A stretch of 64,000 nt of DNA from positions 3,472,001 through 3,536,000 of the forward strand of contig OZ005693.1 of assembly GCA_963930775.1 (NCBI GenBank), given 5' to 3'. Positions 23,625 through 35,305 of this stretch are shown one piece after another (position 1 is the stretch's first letter; each line of letters starts with the position of its first letter). Origin of the DNA: Cliona cf. orientalis. Taxonomy: Eukaryota; Porifera; Demospongiae; Clionaida; Clionaidae. Under the pieces are notes generated by a model. The model was not told the origin of the DNA, ran no database searches, and worked only from the letters and a program-made list of their open reading frames with translations. Both the position numbers and the translations under genes were made by a program.

Positions 23625-24199
23625 TTAATAAAAGTAGTATCTTTCAGCAAAGGAGTGTTCATTGGGCAGTAAATCTTCTCTTTTTCGCATCTTGTATCGC
23701 TTTACCATTCATGCTAAAAGTATGAAAAGGGAGAGATATGCGACTATTATGCAGCTGTTATTAGCAGTGCATACCAAAATTCACAGCTGATGGTCCCAGT
23801 ACCCAAATTTGACAGATCCTTTTTGAAGCGTACCACTGCAATTATTGCAAGTGTGGGATTGAACAAATTGAAATTAAGGTATACTGCACTCCCATTAATG
23901 CACCCTTCATGGAGTAAGGGGCTTGAGAACATATAAATTCTATTAATCCCGTAAGGAGGAAGGTTAGTGAGATAAAATTGAGATATTGTGGAATGGCTAA
24001 CCATCGATTGTTTAGACTTTGGCTTAGAAGGCCACGACTTTCAAGAAATATACACTGGATAGTTGCATTATATTCACTTTTTAAATAGTTGTGTCGGGAG
24101 ATGACATCAAAAGCAATCAGTGTGGTGACACGCATAATTTGAATGATTATTCCCATCAAAATTTTCCATAAACTCGTTATTCTTCCACAGCATATACAG
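23625..24199 (-). pseudogene. POT6: C-terminal third only
   Basis: Encodes about 190 residues from the ICC segment after helix 8 to the tail ..RYYFY, with SQAPYSMKG. Two lesions are shared in kind with other decayed copies: a base lost near 23855 and an 11-base insertion (TGCAGCTGTTA type) near 23752. Everything 5' of the ICC codon cluster is gone; upstream spacer sequence (CATATTCTTTTGTTTCAGCT) joins directly. POT10 has the same junction and the same insertion. Confidence 0.85.
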
Positions 24200-24317
24200 C
24201 ATATTCTTTTGTTTCAGCTAAGCAAATCGGCCATTTCTCGATTCCCAGTACCATGAATTTGGGTAGTCCATTCCATGTTCTGCTTGTGATAGTAATGTCT
24301 ATAACCCTAAAGATTAT

Positions 24318-25747
24318 TACCGTGTGGCAGGTAATTTTTGTGGAGTGCTAATTTTCGTTATTTTTATGGTTGACTTAATTGGCAGTAACAAAATTTTTCC
24401 ACCCACAAAAATTAATGCCTATGGTGATAATTATGGCTCTCACTAAAGGTGTGCATGCATCATGCATTATGCGATATTGGATACATTTCTTAATTGGGAT
24501 AAATTGGGGAATTGTGGGGCAATGAACAGCGAGAGAGAAACGTAAAAAACACAGAGTCCATCACACAACATACGGGACACACAAACAGCTTTGACAGAAA
24601 CTGACAGAATTCGAACTCAATAGCTCAACAGGTATACGTAGCACGATATACACACGTACAGTAACAGAACTACACTGGGATGGGCCAACTTAAAACATAA
24701 TTTATTTAGGACATGTGGCCAACATATCCACGGAAAAAAAAACCCCTTAAAAAACCTCGACTGTGAGGAAAAATTGTGAGGGGAAAAAACCAACTTAAAA
24801 TAGCATCCCAGGACTAGCTATGTTGATCTTCATCCGGAGCCTCCATGGTTGAGAGCTTGCCTAGGTGGCGTGTCGTTTGCACAGGTCCTGAACTGGGGTG
24901 GGACTTGCAGGGGTAGAATAGGGAGCATGTGAGGGATGCACTATAGTCTACGTATACAACATTAATTATTATAAACTTGACAACTTGCATTTTCCATTTG
25001 AAATTTGAAATTTCCAGGTAGCAGACGTTGCTGTTCTTGCTTGAGAGAGGACTAACATCACGCCATTCCCGCTTTAAATAGGCACTCTTCTTGTACCTGG
25101 CAACTCAGGAATGCACAACATGTACATGCACCCTCACGAGCTCCGCCCCCAATTCTGCATACAGAGCCCTAGCGCTAGAGAGCTTATTTTCCGTCTAATT
25201 CATTTTGTTCAAACGACAGAAAATACACTTACATGACGATGGGCGTAGCCACAAATATTGTGGTGGCATGGCCAACACTTCCCAGTGTTAGCAAGCAACA
25301 CTGTCATCCATTGGCAACTGATAGCGTCTTCGATACTAATATTCTTCTGTCTATCTCATGCTATTTTTTCAAGTCTCTGTAGGTATGGCTTAATAACAAA
25401 GAAGATTGCGAGTGACTACATGTATCTATACAACTCTAATTATAGCTTTGGCAACACACATTAATTTTATCAATTTATATTGCTTGAGATCAGGCCTGCA
25501 GGATAATTTTACAAGACACTGCCACTACAGATTCCATGCCAGAGTTCAGTTGCTGTATAGCCTGTGTACTGTATTCTGTAGCCATGTACCATATGGCGGG
25601 TAACTTTCGTGGGTGCTAATTTTTGTGGAAAATTCGAAGAGGCCCTCAAAATTAATTTTTGTGGTTTTAAATTTTGTGGCAACCAGTCCAGGGACATGGC
25701 ACTGCACAAGCGATGATGTAATCAATACACGCGCTCGATCTCACCAT
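24318..25747. mobile_element. TACCGTATGG-ended element, interrupted and part-inverted
   Basis: Starts TACCGTGTGGCAGGTAATTT and follows the element at 41093-41549, but about 790 bases (24440-25228) of unrelated DNA are inserted and the right part (25409-25747) is present in reverse orientation compared with 41423-41737. The inverted piece includes the element's right end and neighbouring spacer. No transposase coding. Confidence 0.75.
24440..25228. other. Inserted DNA of unknown type
   Basis: Absent from the paralogous site at about 41210. Contains A-rich runs and a weak hairpin near 24750 (CCTCGACTGTGAGG). No open frame, terminal repeat or known family recognised. Confidence 0.5.
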
Positions 25748-26095
25748 CCTGGCTTAGGTTTTATTGCATGAGGCATAGCTACTTGGTTATAAATGACAAT
25801 GATGTCAGTAGCTATCTGCAGTTTAGCAGCCCCCCAATATATAATGATAATATTATGTGGGTGGTATTTTCTTGAAAAAGTACGATTATACTCATACTTT
25901 CAAATCCAAAAAGCCTGAAAACATTGACAGTATGAATAGTCAACTGTTGATCAATCTGAAAAAATAACACAAATATCAATGATCATTTTTTGTGAATAGT
26001 ATCTCCTAGCAAAGACTAATATGTTACATGTATGCATACATTAATTCACACACGTGTATACAAATAAAACTGTGATCTGATTCACATGTGCTATG

Positions 26096-27798
26096 TCAAT
26101 AAGAATAGTATCTTTCAGCAAAGAAGTGCTCATTGGGAAGTAAATCTTCTCTTTTCCGCATCTTGTATCGCTTTACCATCCATGCTAAAATTACGAAGAG
26201 GGAGAGATATGCAACTATTATTAGCAATGCGTACCAAAATTCACAGCTGATGGTATGTCCCAGTACCCAAACTCGAGAGATCCTTTTTGTAGAATACCAC
26301 TATAGCAATTATTACAACCAAGGGGATTGAACAAATTGAAATAAAGGTATACTGTGCTCCTATTATGACACCCTTCATGGAGTACGGAGCTTGAGAACAA
26401 ATGAATTCTGTTGCGCCTGTGAGGAGGAAGGTTAGTGAGATATAATGGAGATATTGAGGAATGGCCAACCATCGATAGTTTAGACTTTGGCTTAGAAGGC
26501 CACGACTTTCATGAAATATACACTGGATAGTTGCATTGTATTCACTTTTTAAATAGTTGTGTCGGGAGATGACATCAACAGCAATCAGTGTGGTGACATA
26601 CATAATTTGAATGATTATATATACCCATCAAAATTTTCCATAAACTCTTTATTCTTCCATAGCATACACAGCGATAAAAGAGTGGATAAATGATAAATTC
26701 GTGAAACACAATGAGCAGGAGTATACCAAGACTAACACTGTTAGTCAGGCTTATTTCTGTGTAACATTTAGCAATAATTCCTCTATAACCTAGTTCAGGA
26801 ACAACAGTGAATTGGTTATATTGTTTTTCTAGGTAATTGGACAAAACATTTGCTGCAACAAGTACACTTGCAATCACACCTAAGATCGATATTAGAGGGA
26901 GAAGTCTTAGACATCTTCCACCTGCTCTGTTGTGAATGGTCCTCCATATTTACTCTTACCAAAGTCATTACGAGAAGGAAGCTCATCTTCACAGTAGGTG
27001 AAGGCACTTCTGCATCGAGGATATTTTGTAACAATAGCAAATTTGATGACCTTGTAGATCAATTTAAAAGAAGATTTAGGTGGTGGCTCCTTTATTAACG
27101 ATTTGTTGAAATAAATTAACAGTAGCAGTGCTAGTGTAAGACACACACAAAGTATTAACGAAATATACAGCCTATTTTGTGTAGTGCATGAGGCACAAAA
27201 AATTGAACTCTACAACAAATCCAGTGGTGATTAGAGAGTTCACATACCAAACTATGAAGGATTTATTTCAGTTGTTGAAGCATCATGGAGCTGATCTAGT
27301 CCAAACTGAATGATATTAGATTGAAATGCTCCAAGCCCTATGTTTATCAGGCAGAATAGTGAAGTTTGAACAATAATATTATGATTATCGTAATGGTGAT
27401 AAATCTCATTTAGTTGTCCTACAACAGCACTTGTTGCTATTGCAATCATAAGGAGCCACATTATCCAAATGCTACAGCCAATTACTTGGTACCTTCCAAT
27501 GAAGGCATCAGTCAGCCATCCTGCCAATTGAGGCTGTGGTAATACCAAAATGGAATTAGCCAAACCCGATATATGGATTGGTCAACTGCAGAGATAAGGA
27601 AATAGAAGATGCCTATGACTAGATAACTCATTACCAGTACCAATACAGCTCCTTTGTTCTTGACTCTTCTTATCTGGTAGCGTTTTACATTGCAGCACGC
27701 ACTTATAATGTGACTTTTCTACTACATTCCTTGTTACTGAAACTTGCTAATGTAATGCTTTTTGAAGAATTTGATGAATTAATCTTCTCCTCCGTCAT
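26096..27798 (-). pseudogene. POT7: full-length but multiply broken subfamily 2 copy
   Basis: Aligns from MTEEKINSSNSSKS (ATG at 27798) to the stop at 26096. The frame changes at least five times: after the start linker near 27700, near 27520 and 27250, between 26880 and 26930 (codons for VKTLLRLL lost after the central loop), near 26590 and near 26250. Family marks are still readable piecewise (GWLTDAFIGRY, QSNIIQFGLDQL, central loop with one Ile to Asn change, SQAPYSMKG). Paralogous to POT11 in the duplicated block. Confidence 0.88.
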
Positions 27799-28188
27799 AA
27801 TTTTTAACAGATATAGCTCTTAATAATTGTCACCAGTGCTAATTTTGCAAGCTTTATTCGTGATTTACTTATTCTTCACTCTTGTTTATTGCTTAGAAAT
27901 TATATATAATTTGAGTGTAAAGGTTTTATTTTCAGTTTGTCTGCAATTCAACACAGTACTGGTATATTATCAGGTAGACTGTGAACAATAATATTGGTTT
28001 ATCTCTATACACAAGCATGTGGGTGTAATGATTATGAAAGTAAAGCAGTGAAAATTATAATTCTCTCACGAGTTATAGCATAACATTCTTCATTTTTAGC
28101 TAAGCGAATCGGCCATTTCTTGATTCCCAGTACCTTAAATTAGGTTCCTTCTGCTTGTGGTAGTAATATCTATAACCATAAAGATTAT

Positions 28189-28885
28189 TACCGTATGGCA
28201 AGTAATTTTCGTTTTTCGTCATTTTCGTGGTTCACTTGGCAGTCACAAAATTTTTCCACCCACGAAAATTAATGCCTACGGTGTGAGTCCATGATGATGA
28301 CTTAATTCCGGTGTTAACAAGTAATAGTAGCCACTGTCATCCAGATGATAGTGTGTTTGATACTAATACTCTTCTGTCTATTTGTCCAAGTCTCTGTAGG
28401 TATGGCTTAGCAACAAAGAAGATTACGAGCAAGATCGAGAGTGTGTATCGATTATGCACCTGTCAATGGTATGCCCCACAACCCCTACATGGGGCAAATA
28501 TGGGGACAATGTAGGAGATATGCAAAATCAAGCCTGCCCTAGGGGTGGGGCATTGTCACGCCCACAAATCAAGTGCTAATCAATAATCTTGAAGCTAAAA
28601 CAATGGGCGAAGGTCAAGAAGTAAGCTAGCTGGCGACAAAGAATAGAATATGTGGGGGCTTTGCATAGCTTGAAGTGCCCCAGGGGTGGGGACTTATTAA
28701 AATTCGAAAGGAACAATCCCCACCTTGCCCCACATCGGCCCCATGTAGGGGTAGTGGGGCATACCATTGACAGGTGCATTACATCATCGCTTGTGCAGTG
28801 CCACGCCCCTGGACTGGTTATCAAAACCACGAGAATTAATTTTGAGGGCCTTTTTAAACTTTCCACAAAATTAGCACCCACCCAC
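28189..28885. mobile_element. TACCGTATGG-ended element, copy with a MITE inside
   Basis: Begins TACCGTATGGCAAGTAATTT and follows the sequence of the copy at 41093-41549; the right end is worn (CCACAAAATTAGCACCCACC). A Harbinger-type MITE is nested in it. Confidence 0.75.
28455..28778. mobile_element. 324 bp Harbinger-type MITE
   Basis: A 40-base inverted repeat with one mismatch begins TGCACCTGTCAATGGTATGC at both ends. TTA flanks it (28452-28454, 28779-28781), the PIF/Harbinger signature, and the empty site ATTGATTACATCATTGC is preserved at 41436. Interior has GGGGTGGGGC motifs in both orientations; no coding. Confidence 0.93.
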
Positions 28886-28980
28886 CCATTTGAGCCTTGT
28901 GAAAATGCAATTGGCCATAATGGTAATGGTTATCACCAATCTAGTCCATAATCCCTGCAATCAAGAGTCCACAGTATTAA

Positions 28981-29991
28981 GGTACCATTAAATTGCGTGG
29001 GCGTGAGGTGGGGGATATGACACCTAAACCACATCAAAGTCATTAGTGAGGTGCATGCTTTGTAACCACGCCCTTTTAATTGCACAGGTCTCAGGGGTGT
29101 GGCTGCTAGAGCCGGAAGTGTTCATTTAATATCCTCCATGGACCGGAAGCCGAGCCGGAAGGGAGGGGCCAGGCCACGCCCAAAACAGCCCCACCCTGTT
29201 CCCCAAGGACCACCATTCTCAATCAAGTGCCTACTAACCACCGGATGTCCACCGGAAGCCCACAATCAATCCCAATTAAAACACACAGCTTCCTCAAGGC
29301 CAAAACACACACAAACACTTGGAGGCCGTTCTGCCACACCGCCCACGCAAGAGCTCACCTCATTTCCTGTGTGGGCGGGGCAACAACACGTCATCGCAAC
29401 CACATCCGCTTCAAACCATCGTCAGCTTCCGTCCAGCCGTGCAGGCCCCTCGATCGCACCGCCGTACAGTGCCTCATTAACAGACATGGCCTCACCTTTG
29501 ACCTCCTGCCACGCCCCCAAAGCCTCCTCGCGGGGTTCAAAGGTCACCACCGCTTCCGGGACACGCCCACCTATCGCCGAGGCCAAGTCCCAGGCGCCGA
29601 TGTCCAAGCACTGGCCCGTGAAGCCACGCCCAATCGGAAGCAATAAAACCTGCATTAACGCACACGCACACACTCCACACAGTGCCAGGAACACGCCCAC
29701 ATGCTTAATTAGGCCTATTTAGCTTTTTTTTTTTTTTTTTTTTTTTTGTCGTTGCGGTTAATAGTTAAGCAAGAATGCTTTGATCTTGCTTTGATGTGGG
29801 CAATTACCGGCCTTTTCTTCAGGGGCCACTTCCGGTCGCTAATTACACGCGCATAATCATCCCTGGCCGATTCTGGACACGCCCACCTTCGACCAAAAGC
29901 ACTCGTATGGCCTCTTCGGCCACGCCCCTTCACGATTCGCTAATTGAATTAGCCATTCCTGACGCTCACGCCCACGCAATTAAATGGTACC
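28981..29991. mobile_element. TTAA-flanked 1,011 bp MITE, copy 2
   Basis: Both ends begin GGTACCATTTAAT/GGTACCATTAAATT and extend through GCGTGGGCGTGAG; TTAA on both sides (28977-28980, 29992-29995). Same interior as 14003-15019 with few differences; the T run near 29727 is shorter by more than ten bases. This copy has the better right end (GGTACC retained). Confidence 0.93.
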
Positions 29992-29995
29992 TTAA

Positions 29996-30339
29996 GTATC
30001 TCTGTAAATATTGATAATATACTAGTATGCAAATTAGAGTTGCTCATAGATATTGTAGCAATGTACTATTATGTATTTCCACACAATTATTATATGGGTG
30101 GTATTTTCTTGAAGAACTGCAATTATGCTGATATGTTCCATGCAGTCTAAAGGAAAACACGACAGTATAACTAGTAAACTGTTGATCAATCTGAGAAAGA
30201 TGACACAAGTATCAATGATCATTATTATTGTAAATAGTACCTCTTAGCAAAGACTAATTGGTACATACATGCATACACTAATTCACACATGTGTGTACAA
30301 ATAAAACTGTGATCTAATTTCACATGTATATGTGCTATG
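29996..30339. other. 3' flank of POT8
   Basis: From about 30035 this flank is nearly identical to 48568-48856 downstream of POT13. It holds a decayed tail motif (AATAGTACCTCTTAGCAAAGAC at 30234) about 100 bases past the stop. Confidence 0.75.
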
Positions 30340-32049
30340 TCAATAAGAATAGTATCTTTCAGCAAAGAAATGTTCATTGGGCAATAAATCTTCTCTTTTC
30401 CGCATCTTATATCGCTTTACCATCCATGCTAAAATTACAAAGAGGGAGAGACATGCAACTATTATTAGCAGTGCATACCAAAATTCACAGCCGATAATCC
30501 CAGTACCCAAACTCGAGAGATCCTTTTTGTAGAACACCACTGCAGCAATTATTACAACCAAGGGGATTATACAAACTGAAATCAAGGTAAACTGTGCTCC
30601 TATTATGACACCCTTCATGGAATAAGGAGCTTGAGAACAAATAAACTCTGTTGCGCCTGTGAGGAGAAAGGTTAGTGAGATAAAATGGAGATATTGAGGA
30701 ATGGCCAACCACCGATAATTTAGACTTTGGCTTAGAAGGCCATGATTTTCATGAAATTTACACTGGATAGTTGCATTGTATTCACTTTTTAAATAGTTGT
30801 GTCGGGAGATGACATCAAAAGCAATCAGTGTGGTGACACGCATAATTTGAAAGATTATTCCCATCAAAATTTTCCATAAACTCTTTATTCTTCCACAGCA
30901 TATACAGCGATAAAAGAGTGGGTAAATAATAAATTCATGAAACACAATCAACAGGAGAATACCAAGATTAACACTGTTGGTCAGGCTTGTTTCTGCATAA
31001 CATTTAGCAACGATTTCTCTGGAACCTAGTTCATGAAGAACATTCAATTCAGTGAATCGGTTGTATTGTTTATCCAGGTGAATGTACAGAAAGTTTGCTG
31101 CAGCAAGTGCACTGGCAATCACACCAAGAATCAATATTAGGGGAAGAAGTCTCAGAAGTGTTTTGACATCTTCCACCTGCTCTGTTGTGAATGGTCCTCC
31201 ATATTTACTCTTACCAAAGTCAATGCGAGAAGGAAGCTCATCTTCACAGTAGGTGAAGGCACTTCTGCATCGAGGATGCTTTGTAACAATAGCAAATTTG
31301 ATGACCTTATAGATCAATTTAAAAGAATATTTAGGTGGTGGCTCCTTTATTAATGATTTATTAAAACTAATTATCAGTAATAGTGCTAGTGTTAAACACA
31401 CACAAAGTAGCAATGAAAGATAGAGCTTATTTTGTGTAGTGAGGCACGAAAAATTAAACTCTACAACAAATCCAGTAGTGATTAGGGAGTTCACATACCA
31501 GACTATGAAGGACTTTATTTCAGTTGTTGAAGCATCGTGGAGCTGATCTAGTCCAAACTGAATGATATTGGATTGAAATGCTCCAAGCCCAATGCTTATC
31601 AGGCAAAATAGTGAAGTTTGAACAATATGCTTATCGTAATAGTGATAAATCTTGTTTAGTTGTCCAATAGCAGCACTTACTGTTATTGCAATCATAAGGA
31701 GCCACATTATCCAAATACTGCAACGAATCACTTTGTACCTTCCAATGAAGGCATCAGTTAGCCATCCTGCTACGGCTGTGGTAATACCAAATGGAATAAC
31801 CCAAACCAGATGTACTGGTTCGTGAACTGCAGAGGTTACAAGGAAATAGAAGATGCTTGTGACTAGATAGCTGATTGCCAGTACCAGTAATGCTCCTTTG
31901 TTCTTAACCCTTCTTATCTGATAGCGTTCTACATAACAGCATATATTTAACTTGTCCTTCCTAGTGGTTCCCTGGTTGTTGAAACTTGCTAACGAAATTC
32001 TTTTTGAAGAATTTGATGAACATATCTTCTTTTCTGTCATGATTTTCAA
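30340..32049 (-). CDS. POT8: SLC15/POT-like transporter, intact, subfamily 2
   Basis: A 569-residue single-exon protein. Order: Ser-rich cytoplasmic N-terminus (SSNSSKRISLASFNNQ), YQIRRVKNKGALLVLAISYL into helix 1, GWLTDAFIGRY, QSNIIQFGLDQLHDAS, the central loop KHPRCRSAFTYCEDELP.., a Cys-rich turn (YRCICCGR) before helix 9, SQAPYSMKG and tail RKREDLLPNEHFFAERYYSY. No ExxER in helix 1. The more conserved start is the ATG at 32040 (MTEKK), three codons inside. From about residue 150 to the end it is almost identical to POT13, while the N-terminal part differs clearly, so it is a mosaic. Transport function is inferred from the family only. Confidence 0.88.
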   Translation of the reverse strand: MKIMTEKKICSSNSSKRISLASFNNQGTTRKDKLNICCYVERYQIRRVKNKGALLVLAISYLVTSIFYFLVTSAVHEPVHLVWVIPFGITTAVAGWLTDAFIGRYKVIRCSIWIMWLLMIAITVSAAIGQLNKIYHYYDKHIVQTSLFCLISIGLGAFQSNIIQFGLDQLHDASTTEIKSFIVWYVNSLITTGFVVEFNFSCLTTQNKLYLSLLLCVCLTLALLLIISFNKSLIKEPPPKYSFKLIYKVIKFAIVTKHPRCRSAFTYCEDELPSRIDFGKSKYGGPFTTEQVEDVKTLLRLLPLILILGVIASALAAANFLYIHLDKQYNRFTELNVLHELGSREIVAKCYAETSLTNSVNLGILLLIVFHEFIIYPLFYRCICCGRIKSLWKILMGIIFQIMRVTTLIAFDVISRHNYLKSEYNATIQCKFHENHGLLSQSLNYRWLAIPQYLHFISLTFLLTGATEFICSQAPYSMKGVIIGAQFTLISVCIIPLVVIIAAVVFYKKDLSSLGTGIIGCEFWYALLIIVACLSLFVILAWMVKRYKMRKREDLLPNEHFFAERYYSY

Positions 32050-32409
32050 CAGATATTGATAGCTCTTATTTGATAAATGTACAATGATTGTGAATTATTA
32101 GTCTTCACTCTTGATCTTGTTTATAGCTTATAAGTTATGCATTTTTATTAGGTGTGCAGGTTTTATTTATAGTTCGTCTGCAATTCAACACTGTAATATT
32201 ATCCAGTAGATTGTGAACAATAATATTATTGTTTTTTCTGTGTATAAACAAGCATGTGGGTGTAATGATTATGAAAGTAAAGTAGTGAAAATTATTATTC
32301 TCTCGTGAGTTATAGCATATTCTTTGTTTTTAGCTAATTTAAGCAAAGACTTAGTCAACAATTTCTAAGTTTCAGTACCATAAATTAGGGTTAAATTTAA
32401 TTCCATTCC

Positions 32410-32782
32410 ATACATACTTGGCAGTCACGAAAATTTCACACCCACGAAAATTAAATTACCCACAGTGATATTATCCGAGCGAATCCAGATGATGGGCGTG
32501 GCCAAAGCATTGAGTGCACGCAGCCAGCTGTTATTAATATTAGCAAGTAACAGTAGCCACTGCCATCCAGCAAATGGCGTCTTCGATACAATTAATAATA
32601 TTATTCTTCTCGTTCATGTCAAGTCCCTTTGTAGGTGTGGCTTAGTAATAAAGAAGAGCGCGAGCAAGATCAGAGTATGCATAACGATTACATCATCGTT
32701 AGTGCAGCGCCAACCCCTGTTCTGAGGGCCTTCTCTGATTTTTCACGATAATTAGCCTCCCCCAATTACCCGCCATATGGTA
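32410..32782. mobile_element. TACCGTATGG-ended element, worn copy upstream of POT8
   Basis: Right end ATTACCCGCCATATGGTA is clear; the left end is worn. Interior matches the copies at 41093 and 46158 (for example GTAGCCACTGCCATCCAGC). Its position upstream of POT8 matches that upstream of POT11, so it was carried by block duplication. Confidence 0.75.
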
Positions 32783-32994
32783 TGTTCAAGTCTAAAGGAA
32801 AACATTTACAGAACTTGTAAACTGTTGATCTGAGAAAACTGAAAGATGACACAAGTATCAATAATCACTATGATTATAATATAGAAACTCTCAGTAAAGA
32901 CTAATTTGTATGTATGCATACACTAATTCACACTCACGTATACATGTAGCTAAAACTGTGGTATATATAATTCCACACATACTATGTATGATAT

Positions 32995-33063
32995 TCAATG
33001 CGAGTATTATTTTTCAGCAAAGAAGTGCTCATTGGGTAGTAAATCTTCTCTTTTCCGCATCTT
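32995..33063 (-). pseudogene. POT tail fragment (last ~22 codons)
   Basis: Only the coding tail (MRKREDLLPNEHFFAEK.. with stop) remains; at CGCATCTTG it passes straight into spacer sequence (GGGAATTAACATGTTAATAA) that elsewhere lies upstream of POT5 and POT9. A deletion thus removed nearly a whole gene. The flank below it equals that of POT12. Confidence 0.85.
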
Positions 33064-35305
33064 GGGAATTAACATGTTAATAATAATTTTGTGCCGAAAA
33101 ACTATCTGAAATATCCATCAAATTGTACTATGCACTGACAAGTAATTAGCTTGTCAATGAGTAGGTTTTACTGATGGGTGTGATTCAATAATACTTATAA
33201 GTTTGTGTTCCTTATGAAGTAGTTAGAAGAATTAAGCCTTTTCTCAATTTGTTACATACATGCGTGGCCACTCATTAATATGTCTTACAACTAGAAATGT
33301 GGTGTTTTTTGCAGATGACAATTATTACGAAAAAATTGACGGTCTAAATTATTGCTTGTGTATGTGTATGGATTGATTGTACACGTGTTACCAGTATATA
33401 ATCAAACTATAATTTAGTGCACCTGGTTCAGCTATCTTCCACCACGTACAGTCATGTGCATACCTGCTTGCATACATGCTATCGTGGATTATTATGTTAT
33501 CTAATAGGACTATGGAAGAGCAGACCTTGGAAACATGGCCTAAAGTGGTCAATGTGGGAAAGAAGACAGTATAGATAGCTATAGTTCGGCATCTTTCCTG
33601 CAAATCACGTTAAGGCAAGAAGCCAGAAATGGGACATTATGACGATATTCCAGCAGTATCTCTTGTGAGCCTAGTTGCTTCACTGCATGTGTATAAGCCC
33701 TAAACGCTGCTCACCTAACAAACAAGCTAGGGTATTCAATAAAGCTTACTACTTCCAATTAACAATGCATGTATATACAAGACAGTCGTCTGATTTGTCA
33801 TGATAACACTAGCAAAAGGTCGTAGTTGAGAAAGTGTGATTCACGCGGCTGTCATTATGTTTTGATAAAAATTGGTTGTGTAGCTTAACAGTGGTGGATC
33901 CAGGATTTCGAAAGGGGGAGTTGTTACAGTAGTACACTCTTGCACACAAACGCGCGCAAAATTTTAGAAGCCAGGCCCACTTTGGGATAAAACCACGCCC
34001 ATTTTGATCGTTTTTGAGACAAACTATCAGCCCTACCAATCTGTTTTCGAACAAATTTTCTTCTAAAGCATTCTAAGGTGAGTCATAGCAGCAGTTTTCT
34101 TAGTTGTATATAGCCAGAAAGGGGGGTTCCATTTAGCTTATCATCAGTACTTCTTAGTGTTAGATGCAGCCCAAAGGGGGGTATTCTTGCACCCCCTTAC
34201 CCCTGCTGGATCTGCCACTGCTTAAGATGTGTGTATGCACCACCTGACGTAATATGCACTACTGCAATGTTTTGTAATCTATAGTTATTATAGATAGTTA
34301 CAGTTACAATGATGGCTCCCTTGCTCTTTAGCTTTCTCATCTGGTACATGTTGTCAATGATTATCAATTATTATTGACTTAATCAGAACAATTCTTTGGT
34401 TATAGTGTTCAGTTTGAAACTAAAGGCTGTTTGATGTGTCTGTTTTTTAAACTCTGTCATTTCTGATGAAAAATTTTCCTTTCTTTGTTTTTGTACCATG
34501 TAAAGTTTCCTAAGTACCTGTTTCTAATGATAATATTTATGAAGTGAGCCCCACAGTTATCTCTGACATAAGAAAATCACTGTACTGATGTATATATGTA
34601 TGTATAGCAGTGTATCATCCTTGCATGTGCTTGAAAGCTGATAGTATGTGCATTTTTATTATTGCCGTAGAATTAAGTCATCAATATTGTCAATGACCAC
34701 CAGTCAACTCTCAATTTTAATGACATGGGGTTAAGCATATATAGTTTCCCCTGGCAATTAAAAAGTAATTTTATTATATTATAGCCAACTGAATCGTAGG
34801 ATCAAAGCTCTTGACCGTTAGCACTTTACCTCTGGATGAGCAGTAACAAAAAGCGAATTCAAACCAAGTATACTCATTTTCATGCAGGGTAAACATAGAT
34901 ATGTCTATTTGATGTAAATAATAGTGTCTTCATGTTATGAAAGCACAAAAAATGCAAATATAGATTATGCCTATATATATATACCATGTAAATTGGAGTG
35001 GCTCAAAAGTATAGTGATGCACTATCATCCCTATATACATTTATGAGTACATGATATTCTCTTGGTGGACTGCAATACTGATACTTTCCAGTATAAAAGG
35101 GATTATTAACAGTAAACTGTAAACTGTTGATGTGAGAAAAGTAAAAGATTACATATCCTAAATATCAGTGATCATTATGATTGTGATAGTATCTGTCAGC
35201 GAAGAATAATTTGTACATGCATGCATACACTAATTCACACACATGTATCATGATACAACTAAAACTATTATAGTTTAACTCCACACATTCTATGTACTAT
35301 GATAT
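33064..35305. other. Repeated spacer between the tail fragment and POT9
   Basis: Matches 21797-23624 and 38643-40136, with a 430-base stretch (about 33115-33545) and a MITE (33889-34220) extra. No gene found. Confidence 0.75.
33889..34220. mobile_element. CAGTGG-ended MITE, second copy, inverted
   Basis: Ends CAGTGGTGGATCCAG and CTGGATCTGCCACTG-like (inverted). Interior is the reverse of 8463-8792 (for example CTTAGAATGCTTTAGAAGAA). CTTAA is duplicated at 33884-33888 and 34221-34225. The paralogous spacers at 22235 and 39075 are the empty site (TAGCTGAGGATGTGTG). Confidence 0.92.
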
